Made by a program: the position numbers and the translations under genes | Part shown: positions 17,063-24,106 of the stretch, piece after piece | How positions within the stretch are numbered: position 1 is the first letter of the stretch | Layout: each line of letters opens with the position of its first letter | Assembly (NCBI GenBank): GCA_002686595.1 | Contig: NYXZ01000139.1 | Span: 1-38,321 of the forward strand | DNA from: Planctomycetota bacterium | GTDB lineage: Bacteria; Planctomycetota; UBA1135; GCA-002686595 | DNA: 38,321 bases | Reading direction: 5' to 3' | The notes under the pieces: generated by a model | The model's input: the letters and a program-made list of their open reading frames with translations, nothing else | Database searches by the model: none | Told to the model about the DNA's origin: nothing

Positions 17063-20023
17063 CTAGTCGCCGCCGCTTGCGAGGGCGGCTTCGAGGCCGG
17101 CGCGCACGCTGGCCCGCAGTTTCTCTGGAAGCTGTTGCGCGGGCAGCAGTTCCAAGGCGCGCTCAAGGTGCGGTCGCGCCGCCGGGTCAGCGCTCTGCGC
17201 CAGCAGAATGCCCAGGTCGTGGTGTGACTGGAAATGGTCCGGCGTCCAGGCCAGGGCTTCTTCCAGGGCGGCCCGGCCTTCCTGGGTGCGACCGCTGCGC
17301 AGGGCCAGGCGCGCCCGCAGCGCGCTGTCGTCGCTGGCCAGGGAACGCAGGCGCAGTCGTGTGGCACCGGGCGCTTCGACTCCTGCCGGGGCTTCCTCTT
17401 CGGCGGCGGCCAGTTCTGCGCGGCGGCGCGCCAGGCCCAGCTCGATCCAAGCCAGGGCCGCCTGTAGCTGGCCGGCGTCCTCGTCCTGGCGGGCCAGGGC
17501 CGCTGCCAGGTTGGCGTCCTGGCCCGCGAACTCCGACAGGGCGGCGTTCAGGCCGGAGAGGCTGGCGGCGCCTGCGTCGTTTTGCGGCGCATGCTGGCGC
17601 AGGCCATAGGCGCGGACCAAGAACGGCATGGCGGCCTGGCGATCGCCGCCGCCCATCACGAGGACTCCCAGGTTGTAGTGGGCTTCGAAGCTATCCGGCA
17701 GTTGGCGGCAGGCCTCCTTCAGAGCCCGGACAGCATCGGCCTTGCGGTCTAGGGCCAGCAGGAGTTTGCCGTGGTGTAGTTGCGCCTCGCCCCTTTGACG
17801 GCTGGGACGGCTGGGACGGCCCGCGCCGCGGTTGCCATCAATGCCACTCGCGCCCAATGCCTCCAGGGAGCGGGTGCTCCATACCAGGGCGCTCACCAGG
17901 TCTCCGCTGCTGGCCAGTTGCAGTGATTTCAGACCTAGCACCTGGTGATCGCCGGGGGCCAGGGTCTGGGCCTGGGCGATTATTTGGCCGGCCTGTTCCA
18001 GGTGCGTCGCCGCCCCCGCTTCCAGGAGCGCCCGGGCGGCGGCGATCAGGTCCTGGGCCTGGCCCGGACGGCGGGCGGCGGCGGCCAGGAAGGCCTGGGC
18101 AGCTTCCCGGTGCTGGCCGGCGCGGGCCAGGGCCTGGCCACGGTTGTGGTGGGCTTCGGCGTAGTCCGGATGGAAGGCCAGGGCGCGGTCGAAACAAGCG
18201 ATGGCCTCGCTCAGTTCAGCGCTGGCGAGTTCCACACAACCCAGGCCGGTGTGGGCCTCAAAGCTCTCGGGGAAAGCCGCCAGGACGGCCTTGAAGACGG
18301 CCCGGGAGCGGTTCATGTCCCCGCCGTTTTCCGGCAGGGCGTCCAGATACAGGTGACACCAGGCCTGGCCCAGGTTGGCCTGTAGGCGATCGTTCACCGT
18401 GACCAGCACCGAGTCATCCCGGTGTCGGTCGGCGGGTGGCGCGCCCACGAGCTGGGACATTTCGTCCAAGCGTTCCTCCAGGGGGCGGCGGCCATCGAGG
18501 TCGACGGTGTGCGGGCCGTAGTCCCAACCGCCGGACAGGGAGATCAGGAACTCGAGCTGGGCTTCGTCGAGGAAGGGGCGGTGGCCCGTTTCCCGATAGC
18601 GGTCGAGCATCACGCGGCCCAGGCCCCAGTGGGCGTAGGGGCTCTCCATGTTGGCGGCGACGGCGGCGCGGAAGAGGGCCTCCTCGTTCTCCCAAGCGGG
18701 CAGGCGCAGGTGGCTGCGCAGGCCACAGGCCAGGGCCACGAAGGAGAGGAGCGCGAGGGCTAGGCGCCGGGGCAGGTGGCGGGCGGCGAAGTCGGTGACG
18801 AGCAGGGCCAGGCCCGCCACGGCCAGGTAGAGGAAACGCTCGGAGAGGGGGAACTGGCCGACGGAGTTGACGGCGATGATGACCGGCGCCAGGGCGGCGG
18901 GCAGCAAGAGGAGCAGGCCGGCGCTGGTCCGGGCTTGGCGGCGGCGGGCCGTCAGGAATGCCAGCAGCCAGGCGGCGCAGGCGAGAAGGGCCGCGAGCCA
19001 GGTGCCGTCGCCGGCGGGGATGACCGGGCGGAAGGGGCGGAAGAGGTTGAGGTCAAAGGGCCAGGCCAAGAGGCCGAGGAAGCCTCCGAAGAGCTCGAAG
19101 CGCAACTCCAGCAAGCGCTGCGTGCCGAGGCCGAAGTGGGAGGTCAGGCGGTCGAAGCCCGCCAAGGGGCTGGCGAAAACCAGGCAGCGGGCGCAGTAGT
19201 AGAGGGCGAGGATGGCCAACAGGGGCAGGTAGGTGCGGGCCAGGCGGGAGCGCGCGCTCTCGCCCTCGGTGGTGGTGGCGTAGTCGAGGGCCACCAGGAC
19301 CAGGGGCAGGGCCAGGGCCTGTTCCTTGGCGAGCAGGGCGGCGGCGAAGCAGAGCGCCGGGAGATAGGGGATGCCTTGGGTGCCGGACCGGCGCCAGGCC
19401 AGGTGGGCCAGGAGCATGGCGAGGCCCAGGGCTCCGGAGAGGGGGCCATTGACGGCGGAGATCCAGGCCACGCTTTCCACTTGGACCGGATGGAGGGCGA
19501 AGATGAGGGCGGCCAAGAGGGGCAGCAGGCCTCCGCCGGGGAAGACCTGCGGCGCGTTGGCTCCGCTTGTGAAGGACGCCGGGAGTGGGCGGAGGGCGAA
19601 AAACGCAACGGCCAGGCGCCAGAGAAGCAGCGCGGAGATGGCGTGCAGAATGAGGGAGAGGCCGTGGAAAGCGGTGACGCCGCCTTCGCCGAGGGCGTGG
19701 GTCAGTGTCAGGGCCACCGCTGTCAGGGGCCGCCAGTAGCCGATGCCGTTCGCGGCGGCGGGCTCCAAAAAGTCCCAGTAGGCGCTGGAGAAGGCCTCGG
19801 GGATACGGCCGAGACTCGTGAGGGCGGGGTTGGCACCGATCAAGAGCAGGTCGTCGTAGACCAACTCGCCTCCGAGCGCTCGTCCGAACACGAGCCAAAT
19901 GGCGGCCAGGATCAGGAGCGCCCCGGGGATGGGGCTTGCGCCAACCCTGCCCGGGGAAGCATGGGGTGCCGCGCATTTATCGCGTGTTGCCTGTGATTGT
20001 GCAGTAGGGGCGGCGCCGGACAT
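17063..20023 (-). CDS. Large TMTC-like membrane glycosyltransferase-type protein with TPR tail
   Basis: About 986 residues from the ATG at 20023; the frame is open to 20179, but the extra codons look non-coding and would overlap the divergent gene. The N-terminal ~450 residues are polytopic membrane sequence with the pattern of TMTC/PMT-like GT-C proteins: an acidic first loop GELVYDDLLLIGANPAL, then YWRPLTAVALTL, then LHPVQVESVAWISAVNGPLSG. The rest is tetratricopeptide repeats (ESFEAHTGLGCVELA, YAEAHHNRGQALARAG, FEAHYNLGVLVMGGG, HFQSHHDLGILLAQS). Such proteins are thought to transfer a sugar from a polyprenyl phosphate donor to an extracytoplasmic substrate; no substrate can be named. It is convergent with pyrK and divergent from the repeat lipoprotein. 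Confidence 0.85.
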   Translation of the reverse strand: MSGAAPTAQSQATRDKCAAPHASPGRVGASPIPGALLILAAIWLVFGRALGGELVYDDLLLIGANPALTSLGRIPEAFSSAYWDFLEPAAANGIGYWRPLTAVALTLTHALGEGGVTAFHGLSLILHAISALLLWRLAVAFFALRPLPASFTSGANAPQVFPGGGLLPLLAALIFALHPVQVESVAWISAVNGPLSGALGLAMLLAHLAWRRSGTQGIPYLPALCFAAALLAKEQALALPLVLVALDYATTTEGESARSRLARTYLPLLAILALYYCARCLVFASPLAGFDRLTSHFGLGTQRLLELRFELFGGFLGLLAWPFDLNLFRPFRPVIPAGDGTWLAALLACAAWLLAFLTARRRQARTSAGLLLLLPAALAPVIIAVNSVGQFPLSERFLYLAVAGLALLVTDFAARHLPRRLALALLSFVALACGLRSHLRLPAWENEEALFRAAVAANMESPYAHWGLGRVMLDRYRETGHRPFLDEAQLEFLISLSGGWDYGPHTVDLDGRRPLEERLDEMSQLVGAPPADRHRDDSVLVTVNDRLQANLGQAWCHLYLDALPENGGDMNRSRAVFKAVLAAFPESFEAHTGLGCVELASAELSEAIACFDRALAFHPDYAEAHHNRGQALARAGQHREAAQAFLAAAARRPGQAQDLIAAARALLEAGAATHLEQAGQIIAQAQTLAPGDHQVLGLKSLQLASSGDLVSALVWSTRSLEALGASGIDGNRGAGRPSRPSRQRGEAQLHHGKLLLALDRKADAVRALKEACRQLPDSFEAHYNLGVLVMGGGDRQAAMPFLVRAYGLRQHAPQNDAGAASLSGLNAALSEFAGQDANLAAALARQDEDAGQLQAALAWIELGLARRRAELAAAEEEAPAGVEAPGATRLRLRSLASDDSALRARLALRSGRTQEGRAALEEALAWTPDHFQSHHDLGILLAQSADPAARPHLERALELLPAQQLPEKLRASVRAGLEAALASGGD

Positions 20024-20081
20024 GCCCCGATCTAACTCCACTGGGCCTCGGTCCGCCATATGCTTCATGAAATCAGGCTGT

Positions 20082-20090
20082 GGGGGGGGG
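20082..20090 (+). other. Nine-G homopolymer in a divergent promoter region
   Basis: A run of nine G residues lies in the ~150-base gap between the TMTC/TPR gene (preferred start 20023) and the repeat lipoprotein gene (start 20178). It is the longest mononucleotide run I noticed in the window. Runs of this kind can slip during replication and alter promoter spacing, but no promoter elements are identified around it. Confidence 0.4.
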
Positions 20091-20177
20091 CGTGAAAAAC
20101 CGGGCCGCTGGACATCTAGCAATGCCATGCAGGGGAAAAGACCGAGGCCGTCTCTCCGCGGAGGTAGACTCACGGCC

Positions 20178-21374
20178 ATGAAAACTACCCAACTATCAGC
20201 TCGTCTGCTCGTGCTTCTGCCCCTGGTCCTGACCGCCTGTGCGCCCCCGCCCGCCGTCCAGCCTGTGGCTCCCGCGGAAACCCCGGCCGCCGTTCAGCCC
20301 GCGACCTCCGCGCAGACCCCGGCCGCCGTCCAGCCCGCGACCTCCGCGCAGACCCCGGCCGCCGTCCAGCCCGCGACCTCCGCGCAGACCCCGGCCGCCG
20401 TTCAGCCCGTGACCTCCGCGCAGACCCCGGCCACCGTCCAGCCCGTGACCTCCGCGCAGACTCCGGCCACCGTTCAGCCCGTAACCTCCGCGCAAACCCC
20501 GACTGCCGCCCAGCCGGTGGCCTCCGCGCAAACCCCGACTGCCGCCCAGCCGGTGGCCTCCGCGCAGACCCCGGCTGCCGCCCAGCCTGTGGCCCCCGCG
20601 GTGATTCCGGCCGCCGTCCAGCCTGCGGCCTCCGCTGTGATCCCGGCCTCCGTCGATCTCTCCCGGCCGGCGGTTATCGGTGCCAGCGCCACAGCGGGCT
20701 TCGGCCTCGACGGGGTCAACTTGACCAAAGCCCTGTGCCTGGAACTCGGCTTGGAAACGGAGGCTGCCTTCGACGGCGGGCGTCTGGGTTTTTTCCTCAG
20801 CCCCGAGGGCATAGGTGAATCCCTGGTGCAGGACGCCGCGGCCTTCCAGCCCAGCGCCGTGATCGCCCTGGACTACCTGTTCTGGTTTGCCTACGGCAAT
20901 CTGGGCGGCGCGGATGAACGCCAGGCCATGTTGGAGCGCGGGCTGGCATTCCTGGATGGCTTGGGAGTGCCGACGCTGGTCAGCACTTTACCTGACATGA
21001 AAGCCTCCATCGGCAAGATGCTGTCCGCATCGATGGTGCCGGATGGGGAGACCCTCGCGCGCCTCAACGCCGTCATCCGTTCTTGGGCCGCGGACCGGCA
21101 GGATGTTTATCTGTTCGACTTGCCGGCGCTCATGGACCACCTGAAGAGTCGCCGCCCCATTCAACTCGCCGCGCGCGCTTGGCCGGTGGATGACGCTGTC
21201 TCCTACATCCAAGAGGACCAACTGCATCCGACGCGAATCGGCCTGTCGTTTGTGACCTGTGCCCTGCTCGACGAACTCATGCCTGGCCGCGAGGTCGATC
21301 CCCCGGCCCTGGGATTGGCGCTGGACGAGCTGGCCTTGGAACTGGAGGCCGCCAGCGCCGCTGGGGGCAACTGA
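20178..21374 (+). CDS. Repeat-bearing lipoprotein with SGNH/GDSL-hydrolase-like domain
   Basis: A 398-residue predicted lipoprotein. The signal peptide ends LVLLPLVLTAC, so Cys21 is a good lipobox cysteine. Residues ~22-155 are about eleven copies of a 12-residue Pro/Ala/Gln/Thr repeat (consensus TPAAVQPVTSAQ), probably an extended spacer between membrane and domain. From about residue 160 the sequence resembles an SGNH hydrolase: block I is VIGASATAGFG (Ser in place of the usual GDS arrangement), and block V is EDQLHPTRIG, with the catalytic Asp/His pair. Such enzymes act on acyl or acetyl esters of lipids and polysaccharides. The ATG at 20178 follows gaggtagactcacggcc. It ends in a bidirectional terminator shared with the convergent protease gene. 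Confidence 0.82.
   Translation: MKTTQLSARLLVLLPLVLTACAPPPAVQPVAPAETPAAVQPATSAQTPAAVQPATSAQTPAAVQPATSAQTPAAVQPVTSAQTPATVQPVTSAQTPATVQPVTSAQTPTAAQPVASAQTPTAAQPVASAQTPAAAQPVAPAVIPAAVQPAASAVIPASVDLSRPAVIGASATAGFGLDGVNLTKALCLELGLETEAAFDGGRLGFFLSPEGIGESLVQDAAAFQPSAVIALDYLFWFAYGNLGGADERQAMLERGLAFLDGLGVPTLVSTLPDMKASIGKMLSASMVPDGETLARLNAVIRSWAADRQDVYLFDLPALMDHLKSRRPIQLAARAWPVDDAVSYIQEDQLHPTRIGLSFVTCALLDELMPGREVDPPALGLALDELALELEAASAAGGN
20244..20655 (+). repeat. 36-bp coding minisatellite (12-residue unit, about eleven copies)
   Basis: Units of 36 bases encode TPAAVQPATSAQ and close variants; three successive units (around 20282-20389) are nearly identical at DNA level, while outer units have drifted. 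Because the period is a multiple of three, copy number could change without breaking the reading frame. Confidence 0.85.
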
Positions 21375-21385
21375 GGCCAAAGAAA

Positions 21386-21419
21386 AAGGGCGCGGACTCC
21401 GCTCGGAGACCGCGCCCTT
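21386..21419. terminator. Bidirectional intrinsic terminator
   Basis: A long hairpin, aagggcgcgg-a-ctccg, pairs with cggag-a-ccgcgccctt around a two-base loop, with one A-A mismatch. It is preceded by an A-rich stretch (aaagaaaaa) and followed by ttgtttgctt, so it has a U-tract when read in either direction. It sits between the convergent stops of the SGNH lipoprotein gene (21374) and the metalloprotease gene (21439), and should end both transcripts. Confidence 0.85.
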
Positions 21420-21438
21420 GTTTGCTTGCGCAGGAGTG

Positions 21439-23205
21439 TCAGTCGCAGAATGAGATCTCGACGCCGTCGGACAGGTCAAAGCCTGAGCCGATGGTCGGAT
21501 CGCGGAACCAGAACTGGAAGTTCCAGGAGGAACCGGAGGTGATCTGGCCTGATGCCTGGGGCGGGCTGGTCACATCCAGGGCCTTGCTGGCAATACCGAA
21601 GGAATCCATCTGCACCACGCCCAGGCGGTAGATACCGCCGGAGACGCACAGGCGTCCGTTGCCGAAGGGGTTGTTCGACTGGTTGGGACCGTAGAAGAAC
21701 AGGCCGAACTGGTTCGGCGGGCAGGGGAAGGCATTCAGGACGATGTCGTTGGCCGCGACGGACGGAGAGCCCGTGGCCGTGATGATCGCCGCGCCGCCGG
21801 TGCTGTTCGTACCGGAGGTGCAGTAGTTGCTGATGCCGGAAGAGCAGATGTTGCCCTCGACAATCGACAGGCTGCCGGAACCCTGGGCCGTGCCGGGGTA
21901 GTTGCCCACGCGGATCAGATAGCCGGTCAGGGCCGCGACGCTGAAGGAAACCTCGGACTCGGAACCGCAGGCGTCGTCGTTGCAGGCAATCAGGTTGCCG
22001 CCGCAGGCATCGTAGACAGCGATCTTGGTGTCCATGCCAGTCAAGCCACAGGTGCTGACGGTTGCGCCGCCGGTGGCCATGGCCATGTAGGCGAACCACA
22101 CATCGGCTTCGATGTCGTTGGAGCTGCCATCGCTACAGTCGGCGCCGCCGTCGGTGTTGGCGCCGGTGTTGTCGAAGGCCACCGTGGCCGCGCCGATGAC
22201 AGTCTCGGCGTTGGCGCAGTCGTCATTGGCCGGGCCGCTACCGCCGCCGCCAGCATTGTCGAAGGGGTAGGCGTTGGAGAGGGCCGAGTGGCCGGAGCTG
22301 GAGTTCTTCACCAACACATCGCCGGGGCCGGCGTTGCTGGGCACGGTCACGGTCAGGCTGCCGCCGCTGGAGGAGACCCCGGTGACCTTGACCGGCGTGC
22401 CGCTGCCGCCCGTGCCGGCCTGGGTGAACCAGACGACGTTGTTGCTGGATGAGAAGCCCGTGCCGGTGACGGTCAGGGAAGATCCTGACTGTGAGATACC
22501 GGAGATGGAGGGCTTGCCGGAACTGGCCGAGCCGTAGACCGCCTGGACGCCGGCGGAGTCATCGCTGCTGATTGAACGCCCCGAGACGCCGTTGCCGCTG
22601 ATGGAGGGGTACATGGTGGCTCCGCCCACGGTGGAATGTCCGAGCCCCAGGGAGTGCCCGTACTCATGGCAGGCCACGCCCTGAACATCGATGCGGTTGC
22701 CGCCACCGCCGCCGGTGCCGGGACCGTCGGTCCAGATCCAGGGATCGCTGTAGTAACGAATACGCCAGCCATCGCTGATGGGGGTCTCGCAGTAGGCCAG
22801 CACACCGCCGCCATCGCCGGAGATCTCCGAGTGGATGTTGTCGTTGCTGCCGCCGATGCCCGTGGCGTTGCCCTGCATGGAGGGATCGAAGTTGGCGCCG
22901 CCGGAACCGAGGTCATTGGGCTGACTGTCGTCGCCGCTGCCGTCACCGTGGAGCTCTGAGCCCCATTCGATGGCACCTTTCCAGATCGCCATCTCGACGC
23001 CGGTGTAACCGGGGAAGCTGGCGTGGGCCGTCGTGTTGTTGTTGGCTTGCGTGTCGGTGAAGTTGTCGTAGATGCGGAAGTCGCGCTGGCCCATACCCAG
23101 GCTGCCGCCGATAGTTGACCAGCCCTGCGAGGGGGCGGCCAGGAACGAAAGGGTGGCCGCCAAGCCGAGGCCGGCGGAGGTGAGGATTGTGTTCTTGATC
23201 TGCAT
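21439..23205 (-). CDS. Secreted metzincin-type zinc protease with IPT/TIG-like domain and C-terminal conserved domain
   Basis: A 588-residue exported protein. The signal peptide is near residues 1-28 (LGLAATLSFLAAPSQG). The catalytic zinc motif HEYGHSLGLGH (His180, Glu181, His184, His190) matches the metzincin HExxHxxGxxH pattern, and GGATMYPS supplies the Met-turn, so a matrixin-like peptidase is likely. It is followed by an IPT/TIG-like fold (KPSISGISQSGSSLTVTGTGF), a region with paired cysteines resembling a pre-peptidase or carbohydrate-binding domain (NDDCANAETVIG to LSIVEG), and a C-terminal ~130 residues (YCTSGTNSTGG, GLFFYGP, WNFQFWFRDP) of a type that recurs in secreted planctomycete proteins. 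AGGAG lies eight bases before the ATG. The 185-residue secreted partner lies 18 bases upstream on the same strand. Confidence 0.88.
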   Translation of the reverse strand: MQIKNTILTSAGLGLAATLSFLAAPSQGWSTIGGSLGMGQRDFRIYDNFTDTQANNNTTAHASFPGYTGVEMAIWKGAIEWGSELHGDGSGDDSQPNDLGSGGANFDPSMQGNATGIGGSNDNIHSEISGDGGGVLAYCETPISDGWRIRYYSDPWIWTDGPGTGGGGGNRIDVQGVACHEYGHSLGLGHSTVGGATMYPSISGNGVSGRSISSDDSAGVQAVYGSASSGKPSISGISQSGSSLTVTGTGFSSSNNVVWFTQAGTGGSGTPVKVTGVSSSGGSLTVTVPSNAGPGDVLVKNSSSGHSALSNAYPFDNAGGGGSGPANDDCANAETVIGAATVAFDNTGANTDGGADCSDGSSNDIEADVWFAYMAMATGGATVSTCGLTGMDTKIAVYDACGGNLIACNDDACGSESEVSFSVAALTGYLIRVGNYPGTAQGSGSLSIVEGNICSSGISNYCTSGTNSTGGAAIITATGSPSVAANDIVLNAFPCPPNQFGLFFYGPNQSNNPFGNGRLCVSGGIYRLGVVQMDSFGIASKALDVTSPPQASGQITSGSSWNFQFWFRDPTIGSGFDLSDGVEISFCD

Positions 23206-23223
23206 GGTGATGTGCTCCTGGGC

Positions 23224-23781
23224 TTACTTGCCGCGTTTGTGTGCCCGGGAGATCTGCGTGATCTCGCCGTCGAGGGAAGAGAGAGTCCTGTTCGTCGGCA
23301 CCGAATAACCGGGGCCGCGTCCGAGGACCACATCGCCGCCCCGTCCGGAGACGACGCGATAAATACCACCGTGGGAGGCGTAGAGGGCGTTGCCGGAGAG
23401 GTCGCCGCCCATGTTGTCGAGCCACTTGTAGAAGACCACGACTTCGTTGCCGACCTTCTGGTCATCCTCGGAAGGCGCTTCCGAGTTCCAGACGCCGTGT
23501 TCGTCGTCGATGAAGCCGCCGGGGAAGGTCACGCCAACAACCGTGGGCGTGCCGTCCACCAGGGAGCGGCCCTGGACGATGAGGGTTGTGTAGTAGAGCT
23601 CCGGGCCATCGACCGGGTGGTCGATGCGGATGACCTCGCGCTCGAGGATGGTGCCCACGACGGCGTTGTCCGTCTTGGCGATCATCTGGTCGAGGTCGAG
23701 GGATTCGATCTGGGCCGTGCCCAGGGCGCCAACGGCAACCGCCGTCAGGGCCGCTAGGGCTGTCTTGGGAGTGAATTTCAT
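23224..23781 (-). CDS. Secreted protein of unknown function, operon partner of the metalloprotease
   Basis: A 185-residue protein with a signal peptide (MKFTPKTALAALTAVAVGALGTAQ). The mature part is acidic and looks globular: IAKTDNAVVGTILEREVIRID, a phrase reading like a promoter of surface exposure (VGVTFPGGFIDDEHGVWNSE), KVGNEVVVFYKWLDNMGG and YRVVSGRGGDVVLGRG. It has no cysteines in the mature region and no catalytic motif that I recognise. It ends 18 bases before the protease start, with the protease ribosome site in the gap, so the two are almost certainly co-expressed. A propeptide, inhibitor or substrate-presenting role is possible by context only. Confidence 0.8.
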   Translation of the reverse strand: MKFTPKTALAALTAVAVGALGTAQIESLDLDQMIAKTDNAVVGTILEREVIRIDHPVDGPELYYTTLIVQGRSLVDGTPTVVGVTFPGGFIDDEHGVWNSEAPSEDDQKVGNEVVVFYKWLDNMGGDLSGNALYASHGGIYRVVSGRGGDVVLGRGPGYSVPTNRTLSSLDGEITQISRAHKRGK

Positions 23782-24106
23782 GATTGGGATAGGGTCCTGA
23801 GAGTCCTGAGAGGAGTGTTTTGGGGCTTGCCCGCAGCCTGCACTGTGGCCGTGCTCTAGTGGTTTGGCCGGAGAATATGCAACCAGCGTAGACGATGAAT
23901 GCCGATCCGTGGGGCTCGGTCCCGCGGATCTGTTCCAGGGCCCACCCTAGACGGTCGAAAGCGTCCCCGGGTTCCCGGTGACGCGTCCGAGTAGGGGGCG
24001 GCTCCCCAGCCTGGATCCTCTTGCCTGTGGCCCATGGTCACCAAAGCCTACCCCAGACCCGGCTCGGGGGGCGGAGATCAGTTCTAAGATGTTATATGGC
24101 AGATGG
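23782..24106. other. Intergenic stretch of 325 bases upstream of the protease operon
   Basis: No gene is supported here. It lies between the start of the 185-residue secreted protein (reverse) and the stop of the next reverse-strand gene, so it should contain the promoter of the protease operon. A short direct repeat of gtcctgaga occurs around 23792-23811. I see no convincing -35/-10 pair, terminator with a T-tract or RNA gene. AT content rises around 24085-24118. Confidence 0.5.

Noticed and set aside
16924-18294. Forward Arg/Gly/Pro-rich open frame starting in the 15-bp array
   Set aside because: Low-complexity composition typical of a shadow frame over the TPR gene; only the first part covers the array and no ribosome site supports it.
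18776-19996. Forward open frame very rich in Gly, Glu and Gln
   Set aside because: Antisense to the membrane part of the TMTC/TPR gene; composition reflects the complement of Leu/Ala/Pro codons.
20196-20531. Gly-rich reverse-strand open frame with RGLRGGHGL-type repeats
   Set aside because: It is the antisense of the 36-bp coding minisatellite; a period divisible by three leaves all frames open. The forward frame has a signal peptide and lipobox.
20244-20655. Regular 36-bp repeats that could look like a CRISPR array
   Set aside because: The units are contiguous with no unique spacers, keep one reading frame and encode a Pro/Ala-rich stalk in a lipoprotein.
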